NCBI RefSeq assembly: GCF_047200635.1
Contig: NZ_JBJZOI010000012.1
Coordinates: forward strand, 1 to 64,000
Length of the DNA stretch: 64,000 nt
Direction: 5' to 3'
From: Saccharopolyspora_C sp047200635
GTDB lineage: Bacteria > Actinomycetota > Actinomycetes > Mycobacteriales > Pseudonocardiaceae
Below are positions 42,683 to 51,141 of this stretch, in pieces. Below the pieces are notes generated by a model. That model was given only the letters and a program-made list of their open reading frames with translations. It searched no databases and had not been told where the DNA came from. A program made the position numbers and the translations under genes. The number at the start of each line of letters is the position of its first letter. The stretch's first letter is position 1.

Positions 42683-44419
42683 TCAGTAGCCGTCGTTGTC
42701 GCTCGGCGTACCGCGCCACCGGTCGGCGGTGGAGAAGGGGCCGGCCAGGCCGTTGCCGCGCTGCACCCCGCTGACGTCGCGGCCGAACGCGAGCACCTGC
42801 GCCTGCTGGTACAGCGGCAGCGCCACGGCCTGCGACCACAGCACCGACTCGACCTTGGCCGAGGCCTCCTCGAACGGGATCGCCCCGCTCAGCGCCGCGT
42901 CGATCGTCGGCTGCAGCAGCTGATCGCAGAAGCCCAGCGGGGTGAAGGGGAACGGCTGGTCGTCCGAGTCGACCCCGGGGCAGCCGTAGGAGGCCGCCAT
43001 CATGCCCGCCGGATCCCCGTCCGCGGGCCGCGGCGCGATCGCCATGTCCACCGAGCCCGCGGTCGCGCCCGGCTCCTCCGCGAGCGGGTTCGTCGGCAGC
43101 ACCTCGCCGAACAGCTGGTCCCCGGTCGGCGTCACCACGGTCGCCTGCACGTCCTGCGCGCGCAGCTGCGCCGCGGTCTCCTCGGCGATCCGGACGTACT
43201 GCTCGTGCTCGAAGGGGGCGGCGATGACCAGGCTGAGCGTGCGCCCGTCCTTGGTCCACGCGCCCGCGCGGTGCTCGTACCCGGCCTCGGTGAGCAGCCG
43301 CCGCACCTGCTCCGGATCGGGCCCGTCCGTCCCGGGTGGCTCGGTGGGCGTGTACCCGCGCTCCGAGGGCGCGAGGACCTGGGCGTGCGCGTGCAGCTGG
43401 TCCCCGGGGCCACCCCCGCTGCCCGCGTCGATCAACGCCTCCCGGTCCAGCCCGGCGACCACGGCACGGCGCACCCGCGCGTCGGCGAGCTGGGCGCTGG
43501 TCGGCCGCAGCAGCACCTGCATCGTGGCCGGGCGGGGCACCGTGCTGACCTGCACCGAGGAGCCGAGTTCGCGTAGCGCGGCCATCGTCGCCCGGTTCGC
43601 GCCGAACACCGCGAGGTGGCTGTCCCCGCTGCGCAGCGCGGCGACCTGACCGGCCTGATCGCTGGCGCGGAGCACGATCCGGTCGGAGACCGCGGGCCGC
43701 CCCCAGAACCGGTCGTTGCGCTCCAGGATGATCTCCCCGCGCTGCAGGTCGACCTGGCGGATCGCGAACGGCCCGCCCGAGGCGGGATAGCCGTTGTCGA
43801 GCGCCGTAGCCCAGCCACGGGGCGCGTCCCGCAGCAGGTGCGCGGGCAGCAGGTTCGCGAACAGGCTGCGCCAGCCCGGGTAGGGCCTGGTGAAGGTGAC
43901 CTCGACCGCCTTCCCGCCCTCGCGGGACTGCACGTCGTCGATCAGCTGGTACCCGGCCGGGTCGGCGACGCCGGGCTGCGAGCGCAGCTGCTCCCACAGG
44001 TAGACGAAGTCCTCGGCGGCGATCGGCGCGCCGTCGGACCAGCTCGCCTCCTTGCGGATCCGGTAGCGGACGGTGAACCGCTCCGCGTCCGGCACCACCT
44101 CCGCCGAGTCCATCAGCGTCGCGTCCAGCGCCAGCGCGCCGTCCGGACCGGGCCGGAACACCGACGGCAGCATCAGGCTCGACAGCGCCGAGCTGGTGGG
44201 CGAGAGATCGGACAGGGTGTGCGGGTTGAACCCGCCCTCCAGCGAGTCGACGCCCACGACCACCTCGGTCGGCATGGGCTGCGTCGACGGCGCGGTCTGC
44301 GGGCTCGGCTCCGGCGGAGCGACCAGCGGAGGCGGCGGCGCATCGGTGCAGGCCACCACCAGACTCCCGATCGTGACCAGCAAGCTGACCACGGTGAACG
44401 GACCTCGACCCTGGTGCAC
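42683..44419 (-). CDS. lpqW: LpqW-like lipoprotein (peptide-binding protein fold)
   Basis: 578 aa from GTG 44419; a GGGAGGG site precedes it. Lipoprotein signal with lipobox GSLVVAC (C24), a Pro-rich linker, then a cluster C (DppA/OppA-like) solute-binding fold: EGGFNPHT, YRIRKEASWSDGAPIAAEDFVYLWEQL, ASGGPFAI and IILERNDRFW. There is no permease nearby. In mycobacteria LpqW steers PIM/lipoarabinomannan synthesis rather than importing peptides; that role is inferred from position between typA and mshB. Confidence 0.85.
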   Translation of the reverse strand: MHQGRGPFTVVSLLVTIGSLVVACTDAPPPPLVAPPEPSPQTAPSTQPMPTEVVVGVDSLEGGFNPHTLSDLSPTSSALSSLMLPSVFRPGPDGALALDATLMDSAEVVPDAERFTVRYRIRKEASWSDGAPIAAEDFVYLWEQLRSQPGVADPAGYQLIDDVQSREGGKAVEVTFTRPYPGWRSLFANLLPAHLLRDAPRGWATALDNGYPASGGPFAIRQVDLQRGEIILERNDRFWGRPAVSDRIVLRASDQAGQVAALRSGDSHLAVFGANRATMAALRELGSSVQVSTVPRPATMQVLLRPTSAQLADARVRRAVVAGLDREALIDAGSGGGPGDQLHAHAQVLAPSERGYTPTEPPGTDGPDPEQVRRLLTEAGYEHRAGAWTKDGRTLSLVIAAPFEHEQYVRIAEETAAQLRAQDVQATVVTPTGDQLFGEVLPTNPLAEEPGATAGSVDMAIAPRPADGDPAGMMAASYGCPGVDSDDQPFPFTPLGFCDQLLQPTIDAALSGAIPFEEASAKVESVLWSQAVALPLYQQAQVLAFGRDVSGVQRGNGLAGPFSTADRWRGTPSDNDGY

Positions 44420-44481
44420 GCTGCCGAACCCTCCCCTCTCTCCCGGTCGCCGAATCCAGTCGGGCGCGTTGCCCCTGAAGG

Positions 44482-44542
44482 GGGACGCGCGGCACCGCTC
44501 ATGGTTCCGCGCGTCCCGTCGGCACTGCACACCGGGGTGTGC
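44482..44542 (-). terminator. Tandem terminator hairpins after typA
   Basis: Two perfect stems: GGGACGCGCGG/CCGCGCGTCCC (44482-44517, 11 bp) and GCACACC-GG-GGTGTGC (44527-44542, 7 bp), immediately past the typA stop codon and before lpqW. Confidence 0.78.
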
Positions 44543-44554
44543 GGGCGAGGTCGC

Positions 44555-46480
44555 TCAGCCGTTGTCGCGCGCCTTGGCCCGGGAGCGCTCGCGGCCCCGG
44601 GTGGTGGCGTCCAGCACGACCTTGCGGACGCGGATCGCGGCGGGGCCGACCTCCACGCACTCGTCGGCGGAGCAGAACTCCAGCGCCTCCTCCAGGCCGA
44701 GCGTGCGGGGGCGGGCCAGCCGCTCCAGCTCGTCACCGGTGGCCGAGCGCATGTTGGTGAGCTTCTTCTCCTTGGTGACGTTGATGTCGAGGTCCTCGGC
44801 ACGCGGGTTCTCGCCCACGACCATGCCCTCGTACACGTCGGCGCCCGGCTCCACGAAGAAGGTCCCCCGGTCGGCGAGCTGCATCATCGCGTAGGAGGTC
44901 ACCGGGCCGGTGCGGTCGGCCACCAGCGAACCGGTGTGCCGGGTGCGCAGCTCCCCGACCCACGGGAAGTAGCCCTCGAAGACGTGGTTGGCGATGCCGG
45001 TGCCGCGGGTCTCGGTGAGGAACTCGGTCCGGAAGCCGATCAGGCCGCGCGCGGGGATCACGTAGTCGAGCTTGATCCGGCCGGTGCCGTGGCCCTCCAT
45101 CGTCTCCATCCGGCCCTTGCGGCCGGCCAGCAGCTGAGTGATCGCGCCCAGGTGCTCCTCGGGGGAGTCGATGGTCAGCCGCTCGAACGGCTCGCACAGC
45201 TTCCCGTCGATGGTCTTGGTGACCACCTGCGGCTTGCCGACGGTGAGCTCGAAGCCCTCCCGGCGCATGGTCTCCACGAGCACGGCCAGCGCCAGCTCGC
45301 CACGGCCCTGGACCTCCCAGGTGTCGGGGCGCTCGGTCGGGACGACCTTGACGCTGACGTTGCCGATCAGCTCGGCGTCGAGGCGGTTCTTCACGAACCG
45401 CGCGGTGACCTTGGTGCCGCCGTTGCGCCCGGTCATCGGCGAGGTGTTCACGCCGATGGTCATCGAGATCGCCGGGTCGTCGACGGTGATCCTCGGCAGC
45501 GGCTCCGGGTTGTCCGGGTCGGCCAGGGTGTCGCCGATGGTGATGTCCGGGATGCCCGCGATGGCGACCAGGTCACCGGCGTGGGCCTCGGCGGTCGGCA
45601 CCCGGTCCAGGTTCTCGGTGATGAGCAGCTCGGTGAGCCGCACCTTCTCGACGCTGCCGTCCTCGCGGCACCAGCCGACGGTCTGCCCCTTGCGCAAGGT
45701 GCCTGCATGGATGCGGCACAGCGCGATGCGGCCGAGGAAGGAGGAGGCGTCGAGGTTGGTCACCAGGGCGCGCAGCGGAGCCTCGTAGTCGCCGACCGGG
45801 GCGGGAACGTGCTCCATCAGCGTGTCGAACAGCGCGGTGAGGTCCTCGTCCTCCGGCAGCTCGCCGTCCGCCGGCTGGGTGGTGCTGGCCCGCCCGGCGC
45901 GCGCCGAGGCGTAGATCACCGGCAGGTTCAGCACGGCGTCCATGTCCACCGCGTCCGCGCCGTCGTCGAGCTCGGAGGCGAGCTCCAGCAGCAGGTCGTG
46001 GGCCTCCTCGACGACCTCGGCGCAGCGCGCGTCGGGGCGGTCGACCTTGTTCACGACCAGGATCACCGGGAGCTTCGCGGCCAGCGCCTTGCGCAGCACG
46101 AAGCGGGTCTGCGGCAGCGGGCCCTCGCTGGCGTCGACCAGCAGCACCACGCCGTCGGCCATGGACAGGCCGCGCTCGACCTCACCGCCGAAGTCGGCGT
46201 GGCCGGGGGTGTCGATCACGTTGATGGTGACCGGACCGTCCTCGGTGATCCGCCGCACGGCCGTGTTCTTGGCCAGGATCGTGATGCCCTTCTCGCGCTC
46301 CAGGTCGTTGGAGTCCATGACCCGGTCGACCAGTTCGGCGCGTTCGGAGAAGGCACCCGATTGCCGCAGCATGGCGTCCACCAAGGTGGTCTTGCCGTGG
46401 TCGACGTGCGCGACGATCGCGACGTTGCGCAGATCCGCGCGGATCCGCTGGTTCGGTTCGGCGACGCTGGTGGCGGGCAC
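44555..46480 (-). CDS. typA: Ribosome-associated GTPase TypA/BipA
   Basis: 641 aa. GTG 46480 has GGAG at 7 nt; the open frame upstream is extension only. Translation-GTPase motifs: AHVDHGKTTLVDAM (G1), DTPGHADFGGEVER (G3), VNKVDRPDAR (G4). Then come domain II, the EF-G-like domains III and V, and the BipA-specific C-terminal domain (SSDELxx-like ATGDELERLARPRTL). The protein binds ribosomes under stress and low temperature. A tandem terminator follows. Confidence 0.95.
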   Translation of the reverse strand: MPATSVAEPNQRIRADLRNVAIVAHVDHGKTTLVDAMLRQSGAFSERAELVDRVMDSNDLEREKGITILAKNTAVRRITEDGPVTINVIDTPGHADFGGEVERGLSMADGVVLLVDASEGPLPQTRFVLRKALAAKLPVILVVNKVDRPDARCAEVVEEAHDLLLELASELDDGADAVDMDAVLNLPVIYASARAGRASTTQPADGELPEDEDLTALFDTLMEHVPAPVGDYEAPLRALVTNLDASSFLGRIALCRIHAGTLRKGQTVGWCREDGSVEKVRLTELLITENLDRVPTAEAHAGDLVAIAGIPDITIGDTLADPDNPEPLPRITVDDPAISMTIGVNTSPMTGRNGGTKVTARFVKNRLDAELIGNVSVKVVPTERPDTWEVQGRGELALAVLVETMRREGFELTVGKPQVVTKTIDGKLCEPFERLTIDSPEEHLGAITQLLAGRKGRMETMEGHGTGRIKLDYVIPARGLIGFRTEFLTETRGTGIANHVFEGYFPWVGELRTRHTGSLVADRTGPVTSYAMMQLADRGTFFVEPGADVYEGMVVGENPRAEDLDINVTKEKKLTNMRSATGDELERLARPRTLGLEEALEFCSADECVEVGPAAIRVRKVVLDATTRGRERSRAKARDNG

Positions 46481-46837
46481 GCGAGCACTCCAGTGAGTTG
46501 GAAGATTAGGTCTGGCGGCGGCGTCGGCCGACTGGGCTGCCCGCGGCTCCGCTGCCGCCGCTGCGGAGCGCGCGACCGGGACCCCGTGCTCCGGCGATCC
46601 GCCCGTCAATCAGGGGCGACCGGTGTCCGACCGCGGGGCCCGTCATGCCGAAGGCCCGACCTTGCTGGGGCCCGGTGTTGTCGACACGCGGCCCTGTCCA
46701 GCGTAGAGCACTCGATGCGGGGTCCCGCGAACAGGTGTTGAGCGCAACACCCGGGCACGCCGCGCGGGCTTCCCGCTAGATCTACGCTGGCGGCGTCCGG
46801 TCCCCGGCGGGACCTCTCCGGCAGCGGGAAGCAGGAC
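46481..46837. other. Divergent promoter region with a palindrome
   Basis: 357 bases between typA and the small Lys/Cys-rich gene. A perfect dyad GGTGTTG-AGCG-CAACACC is at 46734-46751, with another GGTGTTG half-site exactly 60 bases to its left (46674-46680). TAATCT on the minus strand (46504-46509) could be the typA -10. A TAGATCTACGCT patch near 46776 could serve the plus-strand gene. Confidence 0.5.
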
Positions 46838-47008
46838 GTGGGCAAGAAAACGATCAAGGTGAAGCGAAAGTGCTGCCATTCGCGCCCACCGTGCAAGCGA
46901 TGCCCGATCGTGGTGCTGCGCGAGGCGCTGAAGGACTCGAAGGAGCAGGAGGTAAAGAAAGCGCAAAAGAAGTCAAAGAAAGAGCCAAAGGACAAGAAGT
47001 CCGACTGA
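46838..47008 (+). CDS. Small Lys-rich protein with a Cys/His cluster
   Basis: 56 aa from GTG 46838. N-terminal half: KVKRKCCHSRPPCKRCPIVV, a CCH-x4-C-x2-C pattern fit for one zinc ion. C-terminal half: about 28 residues with some 15 Lys, highly charged. Codon use is unlike the neighbours (many AAA, AAG and GTA third positions), partly forced by Lys. The shape suggests a nucleic-acid or ribosome-binding protein; it is divergent from typA. I know similar short actinobacterial hypotheticals but no named family. Confidence 0.75.
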   Translation: MGKKTIKVKRKCCHSRPPCKRCPIVVLREALKDSKEQEVKKAQKKSKKEPKDKKSD

Positions 47009-47040
47009 TCCGCACCTCACCGCGAAGGAGGCGCGGATCA
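47006..47040. terminator. Bidirectional terminator
   Basis: TGATCCGC-A-CCTC pairs with GAGG-C-GCGGATCA across a 9-nt loop. The left arm begins at the stop codon of the small Lys-rich gene, and the YCII gene converges from the right. Confidence 0.72.
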
Positions 47041-47054
47041 GCCTCGAAAACTCG

Positions 47055-47378
47055 CTACTCGGGCACCGGGACCAAGGGATCGGCGTACTTCGCCATCTCG
47101 GGCACGGTGCGCAGCGCCTGAAATTCGATCACCTCGTGCCGAGCCAGTTTTCGCAGTTCGAACGGGTCCGTGGCGAGGATCGCCTCCAGCCTGCCGCGAG
47201 ACATCGACCGGGCGATGAGCACGCCTCCGGTCAGCTGCCCGCCCGGTCCGGGAGTTCGGTGCCCGGTCGTGATGAAGTCACCGGCCTCATAATGCCGAGT
47301 CGCCCACTCGTAGTGATCCACCAATGCGCCATCGATGTCTGATCGCGGAGCCGTGTAGTTCAGCAATACGACGAACAT
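47055..47378 (-). CDS. YCII-related protein
   Basis: 107 aa from ATG 47378. The dimeric alpha-beta barrel of YciI is suggested by MFVVLLNYTAPRSDIDGALVDHYEWATRHYEAGDFITTGH (first 40 residues), with the conserved His in VDHYEW and an Asp in DPF, then VIEFQALR. Function unknown; YciI-like proteins are putative small enzymes. TATCGT six bases before ATG marks it as leaderless. Confidence 0.83.
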   Translation of the reverse strand: MFVVLLNYTAPRSDIDGALVDHYEWATRHYEAGDFITTGHRTPGPGGQLTGGVLIARSMSRGRLEAILATDPFELRKLARHEVIEFQALRTVPEMAKYADPLVPVPE

Positions 47379-47384
47379 GATTCC

Positions 47385-47390
47385 ACGATA
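47385..47390 (-). promoter_or_regulatory. -10 box of the YCII gene (leaderless)
   Basis: TATCGT (minus strand), six bases before ATG 47378. Confidence 0.55.
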
Positions 47391-47980
47391 ACCCTCACCG
47401 GCCGCGAACGCCGATATAGTTCTGGTAACGCGCGCGCCGTGCACGAAATGTCGCGACCGCGCCCGAGCAACCGGCGGGCCGCCCGAGGACGGCACGGACT
47501 CTTCGCGCGCCGGTCACCCGCGAGCGCAGCGGTCGCCACCGGGCGACCGCACGGCGCGCGGACTCGGCTTGGCGGGCGCCCATCGCCCCGGGAGCAGGAG
47601 GAGATCCCCTGCCGGCGCACCCGGTCCCGGCCACGTCCGCTCGGTGCGCCGCGCGTGCGGGCCGCGGACGGCCCCGGAAGGCTGGTGCTTCCTCACCGGT
47701 CCGCGCGCGATGACCCCGCGGTCCGGCTCGCTTCAACCCCGCGTCGCGGTTGGCCGGTCCGCGCTGACGCGCGGCCGGACGAGGCCGGACGCGCCACGAC
47801 TCCGTTCGTTCACCAGTTCGAGTGCAGTGCGCCTGAAACGCTGGCGAACACCTGGTCGAGCGCGGCAGCCTGGCTCCATGACCACCGAGAACCCACCCGG
47901 CCCGCTGATTCCCGGGACGTCCCGCTCCGGCCGACCCGCTCCGCCGGATCCGGCGCGCCCGATTCCCGCTGCCGCCCCGG
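47391..47980. other. Long intergenic stretch, no gene called
   Basis: 590 bases between the YCII promoter and the stop of the SRPBCC-Nudix gene, both flanking genes on the minus strand. Frames here are Arg/Pro-rich shadows without SD or family signs. I see no RNA gene or repeat. Confidence 0.45.
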
Positions 47981-48820
47981 TCAGTCCAGGAGCTCGCGCA
48001 ACGAGTGCACCAGCACCCGGTCCGCCTCCAGCCAGTCCAGGTCGCCGAGCTCGCCCGCCCCCGCCCACCGCACCGCGCGGTGCTCGACCGCTCGCGGCGC
48101 GAAGCCGCCCTCCGCCGGCTCCGCGGTGTGCACGCGCAACAACATCCCGTTGCGCAGCGGTACGTCCGTCCCCAGGCGTCCGGTCGGCACGACCTCGACG
48201 TCCAGCTCCTCCTTGCACTCCCGCACGACGGCGTCCTGCTCGGTCTCCCCCGGCTCGACCCGACCGCCGGGCAGCTCCCAGCACCCGGCGTCCCGCGCCG
48301 GGAAGCGCCGCTGCTGCACCAGCAACCGCCCGTCGCTGGTGATCGCCGTGCCGACCACGATCGGCCGGGCCGCCCAGGACTCGGCGAGCGCCCCCACCTC
48401 GCGCAGCCTGCGCGCCAGCACCGCCAGCACCACCCGTCGACCGATCGCCACGTCGATCGCCCGCCCGAGCGGCCCGAACGGGGTCGTCCAGCGCAGCGAG
48501 TCGGTCAGCAGCGTGTGATCACCGGCCTCGGCCAGCACCGACTCGTGCCGCAATTCCCGGAGAGGACCCGCGATGAGCACCGATTCCAAGCGCCCCGCAT
48601 CGGCCCGCACGACCCGGGTGCGCAGCCTCGCCCACGGCGCCTTCTCCAGCCGGAACGCGAGGTCGTCCCCCGGCACCAGCAGTTCGGCGGCCCCGGTGAG
48701 CGCGCTCCCCCGGATGCCCAGCTCGCGCAGCCCCTCCTCGGCGGTGCGGGTGTGGCGCAGCGCCGCCCCGACCGTGCTCAGCGGGGCGGCGACCAGACCT
48801 GTGCTTCGCAACACCGACAC
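47981..48820 (-). CDS. SRPBCC-Nudix fusion hydrolase
   Basis: 279 aa from GTG 48820. Residues 1-145 resemble a polyketide-cyclase/SRPBCC domain (LVAAPLSTVGAALRHTRTA at the start, LTDSLRWTTPFGPLGRAIDV at its end). Residues 155-279 are a MutT-like Nudix domain with the box GGRVEPGETEQDAVVRECKEELDV; the usual Gly after EE-x is Asp here. MutT-type enzymes hydrolyse 8-oxo-dGTP or other NDP-X; the ligand of the first domain is unknown. The fusion is unusual and may couple ligand binding to hydrolysis. Confidence 0.82.
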   Translation of the reverse strand: MSVLRSTGLVAAPLSTVGAALRHTRTAEEGLRELGIRGSALTGAAELLVPGDDLAFRLEKAPWARLRTRVVRADAGRLESVLIAGPLRELRHESVLAEAGDHTLLTDSLRWTTPFGPLGRAIDVAIGRRVVLAVLARRLREVGALAESWAARPIVVGTAITSDGRLLVQQRRFPARDAGCWELPGGRVEPGETEQDAVVRECKEELDVEVVPTGRLGTDVPLRNGMLLRVHTAEPAEGGFAPRAVEHRAVRWAGAGELGDLDWLEADRVLVHSLRELLD

Positions 48821-48881
48821 GGCAGCACATCCTGCCGCACCTCGGCGAGCGCGATTCCGGGGGTGGCAGCGCCGCGCCGCC

Positions 48882-50270
48882 TCAGCGCTCGGGCGGTGCC
48901 GGCCGAAGCGGACCGGGCAGCGGCCAGCGGATCTCGAACCGGGCCCCGCCTTCGGGCGACTCCGCCGCCTGCACCGAGCCGCCGCGGCCGCGCACGGCCT
49001 CGGCCACCAGCGCGAGCCCGAGCCCGGCGCCGCCGGAACGGCGCGCGCGATCGGACTGCACCCGGTGGAACCGGTCGAACACCCTGGCGCGGTGCTCGGC
49101 GGGGATGCCGGGACCGTCGTCGTCGACGAGCAACCGGACGGCGTCACCCGCGGGCAGCAGCGAGACCCGCACCAGCGCCCGCCCGTAGCGCACCGCGTTG
49201 CCGATCAGGTTGTCCAGCACGGTGGCGACCTCCGCCGCCCCGGCCAGGACGACCACCGCCCCGGTGGGCGCGGTGACCTGCACCCGGGGTCCCGTCCCGC
49301 GCAAGTTGGCCCGGTCGACGGCGGCGCGGACCGCGCTGACGAGCTCGACCGGCTGATGACTCGGCCGGGAACCCGATTCGGCCCTGGCGAGGGCGAGCAG
49401 ACCGTCGACGAGGTCGGACAACCGCTGCGCCTCAGCGGCGATGTCCTGGAGCGTCTCCTGCGCCAGCTCGGGATCGGGGTGCACCACGGCGACCTCGGCT
49501 TGCGCCCGGATCGAGGCGACGGGGTTGCGGAGCTCGTGCGCGGCGTCGCCGGTGAAGCGGCGCAGCCACTCCGTGTCGCCGTCCCGGCGGGCCAGCATCT
49601 CGTTCAACGCCTCGGCGAGGGCGCGCAGCTCGTCGTGCGCCTCCGACACGGGCAGGCGCCGCCCCTCGGGCAACCGCACCGCGGCGGACCGCATTCGCTC
49701 GACCGGGCGCAGCGAACGGCGCACGACCAACCAGGTCGCCGACCCGACCGCCGCGGCGGCGAGGACCGGGCCCAGCGCGAGGGCCCGCGTCGCGGTGCGC
49801 AGCGCGTCGGTGTGCCCGACCAGCTGCGCCCCGGCCAGGACCAGCCTCGGCTGGCCCGCCGGGTCCGGCACCACGGTGCCGAGCCAGCGGTGCAGGTCGC
49901 GGTAGGCGCCCTCCCCCGGGGTGTCGACGACCCCGCCACCGCTCTTGAGCTCGCTGACCTGCTGCTCGTCCAGAGCCGGCGTCGGCAGGCCGTCCACGGG
50001 CGTGCCCGCGATGTCCAGGATCCGCAGTTCGCTGTCCGCCATGCGGGCCGGGACCGCCCCCGCGGCGACCCGGCGGGAAGCCTCGGCGACCGTGCTCCGC
50101 AGCTCGGTGTCCACCGACTCGAGCAGCACGCGGCCGATCATCCCGACCGCCGCGTGAGCGAGCACGCCGAGCCCGACGAGCGCGACCAGCGTGGCGACCG
50201 CGCTGGTGCGGAACTGCACGGTGCGGCGCGACCACCACGATCGCAGCCGCCGCAGCGGCGACCACGTCAC
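48882..50270 (-). CDS. Sensor histidine kinase of an OmpR-type system
   Basis: 462 aa; GTG 50270 overlaps the regulator stop (GTGA). Two transmembrane helices (about 22-45 and 165-184) frame a 115-residue extracellular sensor. HAMP follows, then the H-box with phospho-acceptor H245 (AAHELRNPVAS) and the ATPase N, G1 and G2 boxes (LDNLIGNAVRYG, DDDGPGIP, GGAGLGLALV). It most likely reads the envelope state and phosphorylates the regulator next to it. Confidence 0.92.
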   Translation of the reverse strand: MTWSPLRRLRSWWSRRTVQFRTSAVATLVALVGLGVLAHAAVGMIGRVLLESVDTELRSTVAEASRRVAAGAVPARMADSELRILDIAGTPVDGLPTPALDEQQVSELKSGGGVVDTPGEGAYRDLHRWLGTVVPDPAGQPRLVLAGAQLVGHTDALRTATRALALGPVLAAAAVGSATWLVVRRSLRPVERMRSAAVRLPEGRRLPVSEAHDELRALAEALNEMLARRDGDTEWLRRFTGDAAHELRNPVASIRAQAEVAVVHPDPELAQETLQDIAAEAQRLSDLVDGLLALARAESGSRPSHQPVELVSAVRAAVDRANLRGTGPRVQVTAPTGAVVVLAGAAEVATVLDNLIGNAVRYGRALVRVSLLPAGDAVRLLVDDDGPGIPAEHRARVFDRFHRVQSDRARRSGGAGLGLALVAEAVRGRGGSVQAAESPEGGARFEIRWPLPGPLRPAPPER

Positions 50271-51004
50271 CGGGAGCCGTCCCGGGCACCACCGGGGAGC
50301 TCGCCGGTTCGGTCGTCCAGTTCCGGACCGTCGCTGACCTGGTAACCGTGGCCGCGCACCGTCCGCACCAGGTGGCCGGCTCCCACCGCGGTGAGCTTGC
50401 GGCGCAGGTAACCGATGTAGACCTCGACGACGTTGCGGGTGACGAACTGGTCGGCGCCCCACACCTCCCGCAGCAGGTCTTCCTTCGGCACGACCGCGCC
50501 GGGGCGGCCGGCGAGCGCCACGAGCAGCCCGTACTCGCGCGGGGAGAGCGCGATTGGCGTTCCGGCCCAGGTCACCTCGCGGCCGTTGCGGTCGATCTCC
50601 AGCTCGCCCACGCGCAGCACGCCTTGGCGCGCGGAGCTCTCCCCGCGCCGCGCCAGGGCGCGCACCTGCGCCGTCAGCACCAGGAAGGAGAAGGGTTTGA
50701 CCAGGTAACCGTCGGCACCGAGGTCGAGGCCGTCCGCTTGGTCGACCTCGCCGTCCTTCGCCGAGAGAAGCAGCACCGGCGTGCGGACGCCCCGCCCGCG
50801 CAGGTGCTCCAGTACCCGGTACCCGGAGAGACCGGGCAGCATCACGTCCAGCACCACGACGTCGAACGACCCGGTGGCGGCGAGCCGCAGCGCCTCGACG
50901 CCCTCGACGGCGACCGTGACCTCCATGCCCTCCGCCGTGAGCCCGCGCCGCAGCGCGGTCCGGACTCCCGGCTCGTCGTCGACCACCAACACCCGCGGCT
51001 GCAT
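50267..51004 (-). CDS. OmpR-family response regulator
   Basis: 245 aa from ATG 51004. Receiver domain with D9-D10, phospho-acceptor D53 (VLDVMLPG), LLSAKD and LVKPF, then a winged-helix output domain (LSPREYGLLVALAGRPGAVVPKEDLLREVWG, VVEVYIGYLRRKL, RTVRGHGYQV). The intergenic TCTCAG repeats lie just upstream, so it probably controls itself and the divergent operon. Similarity to mycobacterial MprA is plausible from length and context but not proven. Confidence 0.92.
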   Translation of the reverse strand: MQPRVLVVDDEPGVRTALRRGLTAEGMEVTVAVEGVEALRLAATGSFDVVVLDVMLPGLSGYRVLEHLRGRGVRTPVLLLSAKDGEVDQADGLDLGADGYLVKPFSFLVLTAQVRALARRGESSARQGVLRVGELEIDRNGREVTWAGTPIALSPREYGLLVALAGRPGAVVPKEDLLREVWGADQFVTRNVVEVYIGYLRRKLTAVGAGHLVRTVRGHGYQVSDGPELDDRTGELPGGARDGSR

Positions 51005-51047
51005 GGGCTCAGCATGACGGTGCCGGGCCCTCCGGCACACCCACGGC

Positions 51048-51121
51048 TGAGACCGCTCTCAGCTCGGGAGGCCCGCTCTCAGGTCCATCTCAGCCGGGCC
51101 GGGTCATCCTCTGACTGAGAT
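51048..51121. promoter_or_regulatory. Cluster of TCTCAG repeats between regulator and divergent operon
   Basis: TCTCAG occurs at 51058, 51078 and 51089; its complement CTGAGA at 51048 and 51116. The pair at 51078-51095 is a 7-N4-7 direct repeat (TCTCAGG-TCCA-TCTCAGC, 11-bp period). CTGAGA-CCGC-TCTCAG (51048-51063) is a perfect palindrome. Five copies in 74 bases between divergent promoters mark this as the probable binding region of the response regulator. The spacing matches the sigE upstream repeat at 22041. Confidence 0.65.
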
Positions 51122-51141
51122 CGGATCACCAGGAGGACCGG

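Noticed and set aside
47395..47736. Minus-strand 113-codon frame in the long gap upstream of the YCII gene
   Set aside because: Very Arg-rich, no SD, and it would overlap the -10 region of the YCII gene.
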